A DNA stretch of 57,928 bases from an uncultured Rhizobium sp. (lineage in GTDB: Bacteria > Pseudomonadota > Alphaproteobacteria > Rhizobiales > Rhizobiaceae). Below the pieces are notes generated by a model. The model did not search any database, had not been told where the DNA came from, and saw only the letters and a list, made by a program, of their open reading frames with translations. This document shows, in pieces, positions 1 to 7,421 of the stretch. The stretch spans positions 1-57,928 of the forward strand of contig CAMFIF010000022.1 in the NCBI GenBank assembly GCA_945952415.1, given 5' to 3'. The translations under genes were made by a program, and so were the position numbers. Each line of letters opens with the position of its first letter. The first letter of the stretch is position 1.

Positions 1-293
1 AAAAGTGTTACCCATGTCTCCGGTACGTTTCGTCACCTATCTCTCAGGTCGGACAAGCACGCCCAAAACCACTTCGGCACGAGCCAACACTCTCCGCAGG
101 CTTGGCATTTTTTGTTTTTGCCGCGCCCATCCGTTAAGGCGGGCTTTCTTCGGAGTGCCATTCCGGATCACCCGGGACGAGGCTTAATTCAGAAGCCATC
201 ATAAATGGAGTTCTACATAAGTTTCTCTAGCTTCGAGCAATCCTCGCACCGTATTTGCAAGGCCAGATAGAAAGTGTCGAGTGAGGTTATTGC
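1..293. other. Gene-free left edge, possible insertion-sequence end
   Basis: I see no convincing gene here. The first ~30 bases contain TGTTACCCATGTCTCCGGTA, which resembles the ends of some IS481/IS21-type elements as I remember them; no transposase is visible, so this is a weak inference. A possible 60-residue reading frame at 5-187 has no family resemblance and no clear ribosome binding site. Bases 190-293 are AT-richer and would hold the promoter of the lpiA-like gene; GAGG lies about 7 bases before its ATG at 294. Confidence 0.3.
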
Positions 294-1568
294 ATGATGG
301 AAGAGAGCGGTTCTGCGTCGATTTCACGTCGTGCCGGTGGGGCGACGGCGCTGGCGGGGATCTGGGGAACGGGTCGAGGTTTTTTGGCCAATCGGGTGCC
401 CTCCCATCATTTTCTGCAGCGTTTTCTGCTGATTGCCGCCTTTCTGTCGGTGGATCATCATCCGGATGCGGTGTGGATCGCGCTGCTTGCCGTGGCGCTC
501 AACCTCATTTGGGCCAGCCGCTTCGAAGGGCTTGTCTGGGAGAAGGGCAATGCCGCGCGGTGGCAAGGGCGGGCGGAGACCGGTCTTCCCTATCCGCTTG
601 AAAGGACGCGCGAGATCATCCGGCACAGCGATGCGGCAGAGGCGCATCTGGTCGGGCTCGGAGACAAGCAGGTGCTGTGGTCGGCGGATGGGCGGGCCTT
701 TCTGATGTATGCCAGGCAGGGCTCGCGGCTTATTGCCCTCTTCGACCCGGTCGGACCGGACGACTGCTGGACTGGGCTGATCGAGGGTTTCGTGGCGCTC
801 GCGCGCCGGCAGCGTTTGAAGCCGGTCTTCTATCAGGTTTCCGCCCGACTTCTTGCCATGGATCGTAGCCACCGTCTGCGCCGCTACAAGCTCGGTGAAC
901 GGGCCGATGTCCGGCTCGACCGCTTCTCGCTTCAAGGCAAGGAATGGGCGAGCCTTCGCCGCGCCCTGAACCGGGCCGAACGGGACGGGCTTACGTTTCA
1001 TTACTGCGCGGCGGGCGATGCCGTTGCCCTGATGGCGGAGCTGCAGGCGGTTTCCGACGCCTGGCTCGGCATGAACAAGACCGGCGAGAAACGCTTTTCC
1101 CTCGGCGCCTTCGATCCGGCCTATGTAAACGATCACCCTCTCGCCTATATCCGTTTCGAGGGGCGGATCATTGCCTTCGTCAATATCCTGACCGCCGGCA
1201 ACAATGCCTTCGTCGATCTCATGCGCTTCGTTCCGGGCGTGCATCGTGGGGCCATGGATCTTCTGGTGGTCAAGCTGATTGGCCTTCTGAAGGAGGAAGG
1301 CTACACCCGGCTCAACCTCGGCATGGCCCCGCTTTCGGGCCTTGGCGAACGGGGTCGGGCACCGGCCTGGGAGCGTCTCGGCCGGCTGGTTTATGAACGG
1401 GGAAACCGCTTCTACAATTTCAAGGGATTGCGCGCCTTCAAGGAGAAGTTCGATCCGGAGTGGAACGATCGCTATCTCGTGGTGACGCCGGACGGGAATG
1501 CCGCACTGTCGGCCATGGCCGCCGCGATCCTCATTGCCGGCGGTGTGAAGCGGGTCTTCGGCCGATGA
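294..1568 (+). CDS. lpiA: Short LpiA/MprF-type phosphatidylglycerol lysyltransferase (catalytic domain only)
   Basis: Predicted inner-membrane enzyme that moves lysine from Lys-tRNA to phosphatidylglycerol, giving lysyl-PG, which lowers membrane charge and helps acid and cationic-peptide tolerance. The C-terminal ~320 residues match the DUF2156/LPG synthase domain (LFDPVGP near residue 157, then NRAERDGL, LNLGMAPLSG and FKEKFDPEW). Only one or two hydrophobic stretches precede it (about 42-70). Known rhizobial LpiA proteins are about 860 residues with a large N-terminal flippase; this one has 424. An in-frame stop at 282-284 and a GAGG site just upstream support the ATG at 294 as a real start. 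The stop overlaps the acvB start by 4 bases (ATGA), the usual lpiA-acvB arrangement. The family is sure, the lysyl specificity probable. Confidence 0.85.
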   Translation: MMEESGSASISRRAGGATALAGIWGTGRGFLANRVPSHHFLQRFLLIAAFLSVDHHPDAVWIALLAVALNLIWASRFEGLVWEKGNAARWQGRAETGLPYPLERTREIIRHSDAAEAHLVGLGDKQVLWSADGRAFLMYARQGSRLIALFDPVGPDDCWTGLIEGFVALARRQRLKPVFYQVSARLLAMDRSHRLRRYKLGERADVRLDRFSLQGKEWASLRRALNRAERDGLTFHYCAAGDAVALMAELQAVSDAWLGMNKTGEKRFSLGAFDPAYVNDHPLAYIRFEGRIIAFVNILTAGNNAFVDLMRFVPGVHRGAMDLLVVKLIGLLKEEGYTRLNLGMAPLSGLGERGRAPAWERLGRLVYERGNRFYNFKGLRAFKEKFDPEWNDRYLVVTPDGNAALSAMAAAILIAGGVKRVFGR

Positions 1569-2932
1569 TGTCCATGCGACCTTCCCTTGCTCTTGCTCTT
1601 CTCCTTTTCCTGGCCGGGCGGGCCGCAGCCGGCGATCTGGATACCGGCAACATCCCCTCGCCCCAGATTCTGGAACCTGAGGGCCAAGCCTCGGCGACCG
1701 TGTTTCTTCTCTCCGACAGGGAGGGATGGCGCAGCGACGAGGAGGAAGCTGCAGCCGTCCTCCGCCAGTCCGGAGCGATCGTCATCGGCATCGACCTTCC
1801 CGCCTATCTTGCCCGTCTCGAAAGCGAGAACCGGGACTGCGCCTATACGGTATCGTCGATCGAAAGCCTGAATCGGCAAGTCCAGCGCCGGGCGGGATTA
1901 TCGCATTATCACCTGCCGGTGATTGCGGGCATCGGTGCGGGCGGCGCCATGGCGCTCGCAATTGCTGCCCAAACGCCCGCTTCGACGGTGGGCGATACCG
2001 TCGCCATCGACCCGGACCCCGAGATAGCCCTTCGGAAACCGCTTTGCACGCCCGCCGAAAAGCGGAAGACGGACACGGGCATGGTCTACGGGCTGAAACC
2101 CGGCACTCTGCCAAACGGCATTTCCGTGCTCCTCAGCCCGACGGCGTCCGAGGCGGGACGCGCCCATGTGGAGGCCCTGCGGCGCGAACACAGCGAAATC
2201 GCCCTCGATGAGATCGAGGAGGCGAGTCCCGCGCGCCTTGCCGAGGCCGTGCTCGGGCGGAGCACCGCACGCGCCTCGGCGCTCGAAGCCCTACCCCTGA
2301 CGCTTGTCGAGACCCGGGCAAAGCAGGCGCTCCTCAGCATCATTATCTCCGGCGATGGCGGCTGGCGCGACATCGACAAGAAGGTGGCCGCCTATCTGGC
2401 AGAAGACGGAATTCCGACAGTCGGGGTGGATGCGCTCCGATATTTCTGGAGCGAACGGTCGCCGACGGAAACGGCCCAAGACCTCGAACGGATCATCGAT
2501 GCCTATGCGCCGCGTTATGGCGCAGAGAAGATCCTGCTGATCGGCTATTCCTTCGGCGCCAATGTACTGCCTGCCGCCTACCTGGAAATGCGGGCCGACT
2601 ATCGCGACCGGGTGGTCCTGCTCTCGCTCCTCGCCCCTTCGCGGAAGGCGGATTTCGAGATAGCGGTCTCCGGCTGGCTGGGGGTGGAGGGCGAAGGAAA
2701 GGCTGGTTTCGTTGCCGATTCCGTGCGCGCCGGCGACCCCGCCAAGGTCCAGTGCATCTATGGCCTGCAGGAGAAGGAAAGTGCCTGCCATGACCTTCTG
2801 AAGACCCCGGCGAAGGTCCTCGCCCTGCCGGGCGGGCACCATTTCGATGGCGATTATCGGGCGCTGACGAACCACATTGTGGCGGCGGCCCTCCGTCACC
2901 TCAAGGGAGCGCCGGAAGCCCTTGCGGACTAG
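1565..2932 (+). CDS. acvB: AcvB/VirJ-type periplasmic protein (lysyl-PG hydrolase)
   Basis: 455 residues with a signal peptide (about 1-21, ending AGRAAAG). Two alpha/beta-hydrolase-like halves are visible. The second carries SGDGGWRD and the nucleophile elbow GYSFGAN, with a late GGHHFDGDY histidine motif, typical of the VirJ/AcvB family. In Agrobacterium and Rhizobium tropici (AtvA), AcvB works with LpiA, hydrolysing lysyl-PG in the periplasm and supporting acid tolerance and virulence. The ATG at 1565 overlaps the lpiA stop, so translation is probably coupled. A second ATG follows directly at 1568. The family assignment is firm; activity on lysyl-PG is inferred from family and neighbour. 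Confidence 0.9.
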   Translation: MMSMRPSLALALLLFLAGRAAAGDLDTGNIPSPQILEPEGQASATVFLLSDREGWRSDEEEAAAVLRQSGAIVIGIDLPAYLARLESENRDCAYTVSSIESLNRQVQRRAGLSHYHLPVIAGIGAGGAMALAIAAQTPASTVGDTVAIDPDPEIALRKPLCTPAEKRKTDTGMVYGLKPGTLPNGISVLLSPTASEAGRAHVEALRREHSEIALDEIEEASPARLAEAVLGRSTARASALEALPLTLVETRAKQALLSIIISGDGGWRDIDKKVAAYLAEDGIPTVGVDALRYFWSERSPTETAQDLERIIDAYAPRYGAEKILLIGYSFGANVLPAAYLEMRADYRDRVVLLSLLAPSRKADFEIAVSGWLGVEGEGKAGFVADSVRAGDPAKVQCIYGLQEKESACHDLLKTPAKVLALPGGHHFDGDYRALTNHIVAAALRHLKGAPEALAD

Positions 2933-3033
2933 GGGCCGAAGCCCCGCAAAAAGCCTGCGGTAAGCAGTGCAGAGCACACGGCCCGCTAATGCCTCGCTAA
3001 TGGCGCGCTGCGGTAAGTATATGAATTTTATAG

Positions 3034-3058
3034 GGAACTCCTTTGTGCTTTCGTCGTT
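3034..3058 (+). promoter_or_regulatory. EcfG-type general stress promoter of the KGG gene
   Basis: GGAAC (3034-3038), 16 bases, CGTT (3055-3058). This is the alphaproteobacterial EcfG/RpoE2 consensus layout. It lies 42 bases before the ATG of a KGG/YciG-like stress protein, a typical member of this regulon. Confidence 0.7.
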
Positions 3059-3099
3059 TTCTCACCGCGGGGCAACAAACATCAACAGGAGTTACGACA

Positions 3100-3270
3100 A
3101 TGGCAAATCAACAGCAGTCCTCCGGTGATACCTCCAAGCGCGGCTTTGCTTCGATGGACGAAGACAAGCAGCGTGAGATCGCCTCCAAGGGTGGCCAGGC
3201 CTACGGCGGCAACTTCAAGAACGATCCGGAGCGTGCTGCCGAAGCCGGCCGCAAGGGCGGCCAGCACTAA
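3100..3270 (+). CDS. KGG-repeat general stress protein (YciG/con-10-like)
   Basis: 56-residue hydrophilic protein with two KGG-type repeats: a first ASKGGQAYG and a C-terminal AGRKGGQH, preceded by GFASMDEDKQREI. This is the stress-induced KGG family (YciG of enterobacteria, con-10 of fungi). The molecular role is unknown. The ATG at 3100 is chosen for the AGGAG site about 8 bases upstream; an earlier in-frame ATG at 3043 lies inside the promoter region. An EcfG-type promoter precedes it and a hairpin terminator follows. The downstream DUF892 gene mirrors the yciG-yciF pairing. Confidence 0.85.
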   Translation: MANQQQSSGDTSKRGFASMDEDKQREIASKGGQAYGGNFKNDPERAAEAGRKGGQH

Positions 3271-3292
3271 GGCGCAAACCGGTTTCGATCAG

Positions 3293-3318
3293 GAGGCGGG
3301 GGGAACCCCGCCTCTTTT
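3293..3318 (+). terminator. Intrinsic terminator/attenuator after the KGG gene
   Basis: Nine-base-pair stem GAGGCGGGG / CCCCGCCTC with GGAA loop, followed by TTTT. It lies between the KGG gene and the DUF892 gene, so it probably lowers read-through into the latter. Confidence 0.75.
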
Positions 3319-3336
3319 CACGTAAAGGAGAGATCC

Positions 3337-3852
3337 ATGCAGGAACAGACAGCACTGCGCGACATCTTCGTCACGGGCCTGAAGAATGCCCATGCGATGG
3401 AAAACCAGGCACTCGCCATCATGAAGCCGCAGCTTTCGCGGATCGAGAAGTATCCGGAGGTGGCAGCGCGCCTGAAAACCCATATTTCGGAGACAGAAGG
3501 TCAGATCGGTCGGCTGGAAAACATTCTGAGCAGCATGGATGAGGATTCCTCCACCCTCAAGGACCTGGCATTGTCCGTGGGCGGCTCGGTCGCCGCACTT
3601 GGCCACACGCTGGCAGGCGACGAAATTCTCAAAAACACTTTCGCCTCCTTCGCCTTCGAAAACTATGAGATCGCCGCCTACCGTTCGCTGATTTCGCTGA
3701 CCGAACTGGGCGGCTACGCAGCGGCCAAGCCGCTTCTCGAACAGAATCTTCGCGAAGAAGAAGAGATGGCGCGTTTCCTGGAAACGGAATTGCCGACCGT
3801 GACCCGCCGCTTTGCCGATCTTTCAATGGCTGGACAGGACGCGAGCGTCTGA
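3337..3852 (+). CDS. DUF892 ferritin-like protein (YciE/YciF family)
   Basis: 171 residues, all-helical, matching the YciF/DUF892 ferritin-like fold: LRDIFVTGLKNAHAMENQAL at the start, conserved Glu/His positions in each helix (HAMENQ, HISETEGQ, FENYEIAAYR, NLREEEEMA). Members are four-helix di-metal proteins induced by stress; the biochemical role is unsettled. AAGGAG lies 8 bases before the ATG. It follows the KGG protein across a terminator hairpin and is followed by its own terminator. Confidence 0.88.
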   Translation: MQEQTALRDIFVTGLKNAHAMENQALAIMKPQLSRIEKYPEVAARLKTHISETEGQIGRLENILSSMDEDSSTLKDLALSVGGSVAALGHTLAGDEILKNTFASFAFENYEIAAYRSLISLTELGGYAAAKPLLEQNLREEEEMARFLETELPTVTRRFADLSMAGQDASV

Positions 3853-3875
3853 TCCGTCCCGAATTGAAGCAGAAT

Positions 3876-3897
3876 AGGCCCCTCATGGGGCTTATTT
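3876..3897 (+). terminator. Terminator after the DUF892 gene
   Basis: Seven-pair stem AGGCCCC / GGGGCTT with a TCAT loop and a short following ATTT, 24 bases past the DUF892 stop codon. Confidence 0.55.
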
Positions 3898-4014
3898 GCG
3901 TTCTTGGGTTGCATTTTATCCTTTTCCTTCAGCGAAGATCCGTCATTCCCTGTCATGGTGCCATGGCAAGCCGTCATCGGCTCGAAATCCAACGAAGAAT
4001 TGGAAGGGAAGAAC

Positions 4015-4221
4015 ATGGAACAGATCACCATCGCCTCGCGCATCATCGATACGATCCACTTCACCCAGGAAGACGGACGTCTGCGCGTTTGCTTCGTCAA
4101 TGGCGCCGAGCGCACCTTTACGGGCGTTCCCTCGGACATCGTGCGGGAAATGGCCTCCTCGGCCTCGCCGGGCGATTATTATCTGCAGAATGTCCGGAAC
4201 TGTTATCGCCGCGCGGCCTGA
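4015..4221 (+). CDS. KTSC-domain-like small protein
   Basis: 68 residues. It resembles the KTSC domain: I-x-I-D-T-I-H-F near the start, a sheet-like LRVCFVNG, then FTGVPSDIVREMASS and DYYLQNVRNCY, where family members have Y-x-GVP and a final F-x-x-I-R. The function of these small domains is unknown. The ATG at 4015 is chosen because GGAAGGGAA lies just upstream and the similarity begins here; the longer frame from 3904 adds sequence without family features. It is separated from the DUF892 gene by a terminator and has its own leader. Confidence 0.7.
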   Translation: MEQITIASRIIDTIHFTQEDGRLRVCFVNGAERTFTGVPSDIVREMASSASPGDYYLQNVRNCYRRAA

Positions 4222-4291
4222 AGAAAAAGGGACGGCCGGCCCAACCTGTGCCGGCAACCGGGAACCCCTGAAGGTCCGGTTCAATGGCGGA

Positions 4292-4606
4292 TCATCCACC
4301 ACCGCGCCCATGCCTTTCGGCCAGCGAAGAATGCAACGGCTCCGCGAAAATCGCATCGTCCAAAATCGGGGCGTTCACAGCATATTCCGCCGAGGGCATC
4401 ACCTGCATCCATTCCGGGTCCGCGCCCGTCAGCTCTCGAATGACGCGGTTCACCGCCTCCGAAAGGGCGAGCAGCGCCTGATAATCCGCCGAACTCGGCA
4501 ACAGACCCGCCATGTCGATTCGCAGATGTCGGTGCAGCCGGCCAGCGGCTTCCACCGCTGCCTGCCTTTCCCTGTCGTTCAAGGCCTTACGCCGTCTGTA
4601 CCGCAT
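4292..4606 (-). CDS. Unknown small protein under an SOS box
   Basis: 104 residues, not recognised. The N terminus is basic (MRYRRRKALNDRERQ), followed by two predicted amphipathic helices and an acidic middle. I see no catalytic motif, signal peptide or membrane segment. The ATG at 4606 has an excellent ribosome binding site, AGGAGGTG, ending about 8 bases upstream; a longer frame from 4651 would start inside the operator. A perfect alphaproteobacterial LexA box (GAAC-N7-GAAC, 4635-4649) sits 29 bases upstream. A role in the DNA-damage response is therefore inferred from regulation only. Confidence 0.65.
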   Translation of the reverse strand: MRYRRRKALNDRERQAAVEAAGRLHRHLRIDMAGLLPSSADYQALLALSEAVNRVIRELTGADPEWMQVMPSAEYAVNAPILDDAIFAEPLHSSLAERHGRGGG

Positions 4607-4634
4607 CGCTGCGTCACCTCCTGGATAGGCATTA

Positions 4635-4649
4635 GAACATATAGAGAAC
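4635..4649 (-). promoter_or_regulatory. LexA (SOS) box
   Basis: GAAC-ATATAGA-GAAC, on the transcribed strand GTTC-N7-GTTC, the exact consensus for LexA in alphaproteobacteria. It lies between the gene start at 4606 and an upstream TTGAAA that could be the -35 element, so LexA binding would block the promoter. Confidence 0.75.
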
Positions 4650-4692
4650 AAATATCATTTCAAGGGAAAACTGTTCGCTTGAGGGTAAAACG

Positions 4693-4719
4693 AAAAAAGG
4701 AGGGCGCGCCCCTCCTTTT
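4693..4719 (-). terminator. Terminator of the chemotaxis receptor gene
   Basis: Ten-pair stem AAAAGGAGGG / CCCTCCTTTT with a 5-base loop; on the minus strand it ends in a T run. It lies 25 bases past the receptor stop codon. Confidence 0.75.
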
Positions 4720-4743
4720 CGATAGTGTCCCGGCCTGCCGGGA

Positions 4744-6831
4744 TCAGGCGGCGTAGCGATCCATGTGCTGGCCCTGCGACGACAGGGTGAAGCGGGAGAC
4801 AAGCGCGCGCAGGCGGTCCGTCTCCGAAGCCAGCGTCGCGCTGGCGGCATTGTTTTCTTCCACCATGGCGGCATTCTGCTGGGTCATCTGGTCCATCTGG
4901 TTGACGGCGGAATTGATCTCCCGCAGGCCGACCGACTGTTCCTGAGACGAGGAAGCGATGGTTTCCATGTGACCGTTGACGGAGCTGATCAGCTCCTCGA
5001 TCTTGCGCAGCGCCGTTCCGGTTTCACTGACGAACTGCACCCCGCCGCGCACGGCAAGGTTCGAGGTTTCGATGAGCGCCTTGATTTCCTTGGCAGCGCC
5101 AGCGGAGCGCTGGGCAAGCTCGCGCACTTCCTGGGCGACCACGGCAAAGCCCTTGCCGGCCTCGCCCGCACGGGCGGCTTCCACGCCCGCATTGAGGGCG
5201 AGCAGGTTGGTCTGGAAGGCGATCTCGTCGATCACGCCGATGATGTTGGAAATCTGGTTAGCAGAACCCTCGATCCGGCCCATGGCATCCACAGCCTTGG
5301 CGACGATATCGCCGGAATGGCGGGTGCTCGCATTGGCTTCGGCGGTCACGCCGCGGGCCTCTTCCACGCGCCGCTGGGCGTTCAGCACATTGGCGGTGAT
5401 CTCGTCGAGCGCAGCGGCTGTTTCCTCCAGCGATGCGGCCTGCTGCTCGGTGCGGCGGGAAAGATCCCCTGCCCCGGCATTGATCTCGCGGGTGCCGTTG
5501 TCGATATTGCCGACCGCATGGGCAACCGAGCGGATCGTTTCCTCAAGCGCCGCGGCCGTGCGGTTGAAATAGTCGCGGATCACGTCGAAATCATTGTTGA
5601 AGGCGGTGGTGATGCGCACCGTGAGATCCCCCGCCGCCAGACGGGCAAAGGCCGGCTCGACGGCAGTGATGAGGGCGCGGCGGGCATCCACGGTCGCCTG
5701 TTCCGAGGCCGCAGACATTTCCTCGCGATTGCGCAACTCGGTCATCGCGGCCTGCTTCTGCATCTCGTCCCGTTCGTCCTGCGCATGGCGCAGCACGTCA
5801 AGCGCCGCATACATCGAGCCGATTTCCGCCTTGTTGGCGGTCTTGGGCAGCGAGAGGCCTCGCTCACCCCGGGCAAGACGCATCATCACGTCGGTCAGCA
5901 CGTTGATGGGCCGGGCGATGCTGCGGCCAAGCGCGGTTACAATCACGCCCGTAGCAAGCGCGAGGAACAGTGCCATGCCGAAGACGGCGCAATTCACATA
6001 GAAGGCGGCGGTGGACTGGGCCTGCGCTGCATCGTCAGCGGCCTTTTCAAGCTCGGCATCGAGATCCGCAACGGTTTTCGAGATGGTGGCAAAGGCCTTG
6101 TCCATCTCTTCCCGGGCCTGCGTCTCGTCCTGCAAGGCCTGTACGATGGCCGTGAAGGCAGCGGTATAGGCATCAAGCTTTTCGAAGGCTGTCTTCTTGT
6201 TCTCGGGCCCGCCGAAGGCGGCTTCCGGAGAGTTCTTCATGGCCGCGACCGTATCGGCCACCTGGCTCGAATATTTCTCGGTCCGGCGCAGGAGATAGTC
6301 CTTCTCGTTCCGACGAAGCGAGAGAAGGATAATCTGCAGGCTCGTGTTGTTAAGCGGGCGGAAATTCACTTCCAGATCATGCGCGGCCTTGCGCAGCGCA
6401 CCCATCTGGCCCGTATCCGCATCGAGACCGATCGCCACTTCGCGGTCCATCACGGCCTGAAGATTATGGCGATAGGCCTGGAGGCTACCCTGAAGCACCT
6501 CGATCTGCGGCTTCAGCCACGTTTCGGCGGCGCTCGAAAGCGCCTCCACGGCGGCGGCGCTTTCATCTGCCTTGGCCTTGATCACCGCGATCTGCGCTTC
6601 GGACTTGTCGATCAGGAAGGTCGCCATGGCAGAGCGTGCGTCAAGCAGGCCAAGCTCCACCTTCAGCGCATCGGCCCGGGTCTTGGCCACGCTTTCCAAC
6701 TGCGAGCCGTAGAGCGCGTTGACATAGGTTCCCGCCACAAAGGTCGTAACAAGTCCGCCGAGCCCCAGACACGCGAGCACGGCGATCAGGGTCATCTTGG
6801 CGGTAATTGTCATGCGGTTGAGAAGAGGCAT
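4744..6831 (-). CDS. Methyl-accepting chemotaxis protein
   Basis: 695-residue membrane receptor. Segment 1 at about 12-33, periplasmic helical sensor about 34-270, second segment about 271-294, HAMP about 295-345, a second HAMP-like stretch about 390-440, then the signalling domain. The hairpin tip, [20 protein letters not shown] then [19 protein letters not shown], is the conserved CheA/CheW contact. The long helical periplasmic region resembles HBM-type sensors; the ligand is unknown. The C terminus (HMDRYAA) does not match the NWETF pentapeptide used for CheR/CheB tethering. Monocistronic, with a terminator after it. MCP identity is certain. Confidence 0.95.
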   Translation of the reverse strand: MPLLNRMTITAKMTLIAVLACLGLGGLVTTFVAGTYVNALYGSQLESVAKTRADALKVELGLLDARSAMATFLIDKSEAQIAVIKAKADESAAAVEALSSAAETWLKPQIEVLQGSLQAYRHNLQAVMDREVAIGLDADTGQMGALRKAAHDLEVNFRPLNNTSLQIILLSLRRNEKDYLLRRTEKYSSQVADTVAAMKNSPEAAFGGPENKKTAFEKLDAYTAAFTAIVQALQDETQAREEMDKAFATISKTVADLDAELEKAADDAAQAQSTAAFYVNCAVFGMALFLALATGVIVTALGRSIARPINVLTDVMMRLARGERGLSLPKTANKAEIGSMYAALDVLRHAQDERDEMQKQAAMTELRNREEMSAASEQATVDARRALITAVEPAFARLAAGDLTVRITTAFNNDFDVIRDYFNRTAAALEETIRSVAHAVGNIDNGTREINAGAGDLSRRTEQQAASLEETAAALDEITANVLNAQRRVEEARGVTAEANASTRHSGDIVAKAVDAMGRIEGSANQISNIIGVIDEIAFQTNLLALNAGVEAARAGEAGKGFAVVAQEVRELAQRSAGAAKEIKALIETSNLAVRGGVQFVSETGTALRKIEELISSVNGHMETIASSSQEQSVGLREINSAVNQMDQMTQQNAAMVEENNAASATLASETDRLRALVSRFTLSSQGQHMDRYAA

Positions 6832-7132
6832 AAGGTTTATCCGAGTGAAATTTCCGGGAACAGGCGGTTACGCCGGAAGATCATCGTCCGGGAGCCAAAA
6901 ACGGCTGGATCGCCAACTAGCGAAGATGCTCAAGCTATGCGCCGTTAGCTTTAAGCGTTTGTTACTTTTTGCCCGAAAGACACTCCTAAAATTGATCCAT
7001 AATACCCCAGAATTAGGAGGGGTACAGCCTGTGATAGGCATTGCCATTGCCCGCTTGCCGGGAAGGCGCAGACCGCCCCGGAATCCGGTCTTCAGAGCGG
7101 TGAATGAAGGCGTCCTCCCGAAATTTTAAAGT

Positions 7133-7147
7133 TGACTCTTTTAATCA
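7133..7147 (+). promoter_or_regulatory. RirA IRO box 1 upstream of hemP
   Basis: TGA-CTCTTTTAA-TCA matches the IRO consensus TGA-N9-TCA bound by the rhizobial iron regulator RirA. It overlaps TTGACT (7132-7137), a good -35 element, so iron-replete RirA would exclude RNA polymerase. Confidence 0.65.
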
Positions 7148-7167
7148 CCTATTGCAGGTAAAAAATA

Positions 7168-7182
7168 TGACATTTTAACTCA
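7168..7182 (+). promoter_or_regulatory. RirA IRO box 2 upstream of hemP
   Basis: TGA-CATTTTAAC-TCA, a second exact TGA-N9-TCA, 35 bases after the first and 28 bases before the hemP start codon. Two such sites in 50 bases are unlikely by chance. Confidence 0.6.
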
Positions 7183-7191
7183 TGTTAACTC
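7175..7191 (+). promoter_or_regulatory. TTAACTC direct repeat, 10-base period
   Basis: TTAACTC-ATG-TTAACTC: two identical heptamers on the same DNA face, overlapping IRO box 2. The arrangement suits an activator or a second repressor; I cannot name the protein. Confidence 0.4.
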
Positions 7192-7209
7192 CCGTGCGGA
7201 GAGAGGGGC

Positions 7210-7410
7210 ATGAACCACCACAGCGCTTCCCAAGGGCTTGCAGCCCGCACCGAACCATCGCCGGCCAACCCTGAAAAGGCCGGTCCGCCCCGTCGCGCCA
7301 TTGATGGTGCAGCACTTTTCGACGGCCGGACCGAAATCGACATCCATTTCGGACAGTCGGTCTACCACCTGCGGATTACCCGGCAGGGCAAACTGATCCT
7401 GAACAAGTGA
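7210..7410 (+). CDS. hemP: HemP/HmuP haem uptake protein
   Basis: 66 residues with the family core at the C terminus: SxxLFDGRTEIDIHF... here AALFDGRTEIDI, then YHLRITRQGKLILNK, the standard HemP ending. HemP (HmuP) is needed for haem uptake gene expression in several bacteria; in Bradyrhizobium it acts with Irr to activate the haem receptor gene. It is first in the hmu operon, 11 bases before hmuS. A GAGAGG ribosome binding site precedes the ATG. Control by RirA is suggested by two IRO boxes upstream. Confidence 0.92.
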   Translation: MNHHSASQGLAARTEPSPANPEKAGPPRRAIDGAALFDGRTEIDIHFGQSVYHLRITRQGKLILNK

Positions 7411-7421
7411 GGACATCCTGA

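Larger units (their letters stand above)
6832..7209. other. Divergent intergenic region, mcp / hemP promoters
   Basis: No gene. It holds the mcp promoter on the minus strand and the hemP promoter on the plus strand. Visible elements are two IRO boxes (7133-7147, 7168-7182), a TTAACTC direct repeat (7175-7191) and a weak inverted repeat CTCCTAA / TTAGGAG (6983-6989, 7013-7019) of unknown meaning. Confidence 0.7.

Noticed and set aside
4765..6948. 727-residue open frame antisense to the chemotaxis receptor
   Set aside because: It mirrors the coding bias of the GC-rich receptor gene and has no domain or ribosome binding site.
6983..7019. CTCCTAA / TTAGGAG inverted repeat in the mcp-hemP gap
   Set aside because: Only seven pairs with a 23-base spacer; not distinguishable from chance.
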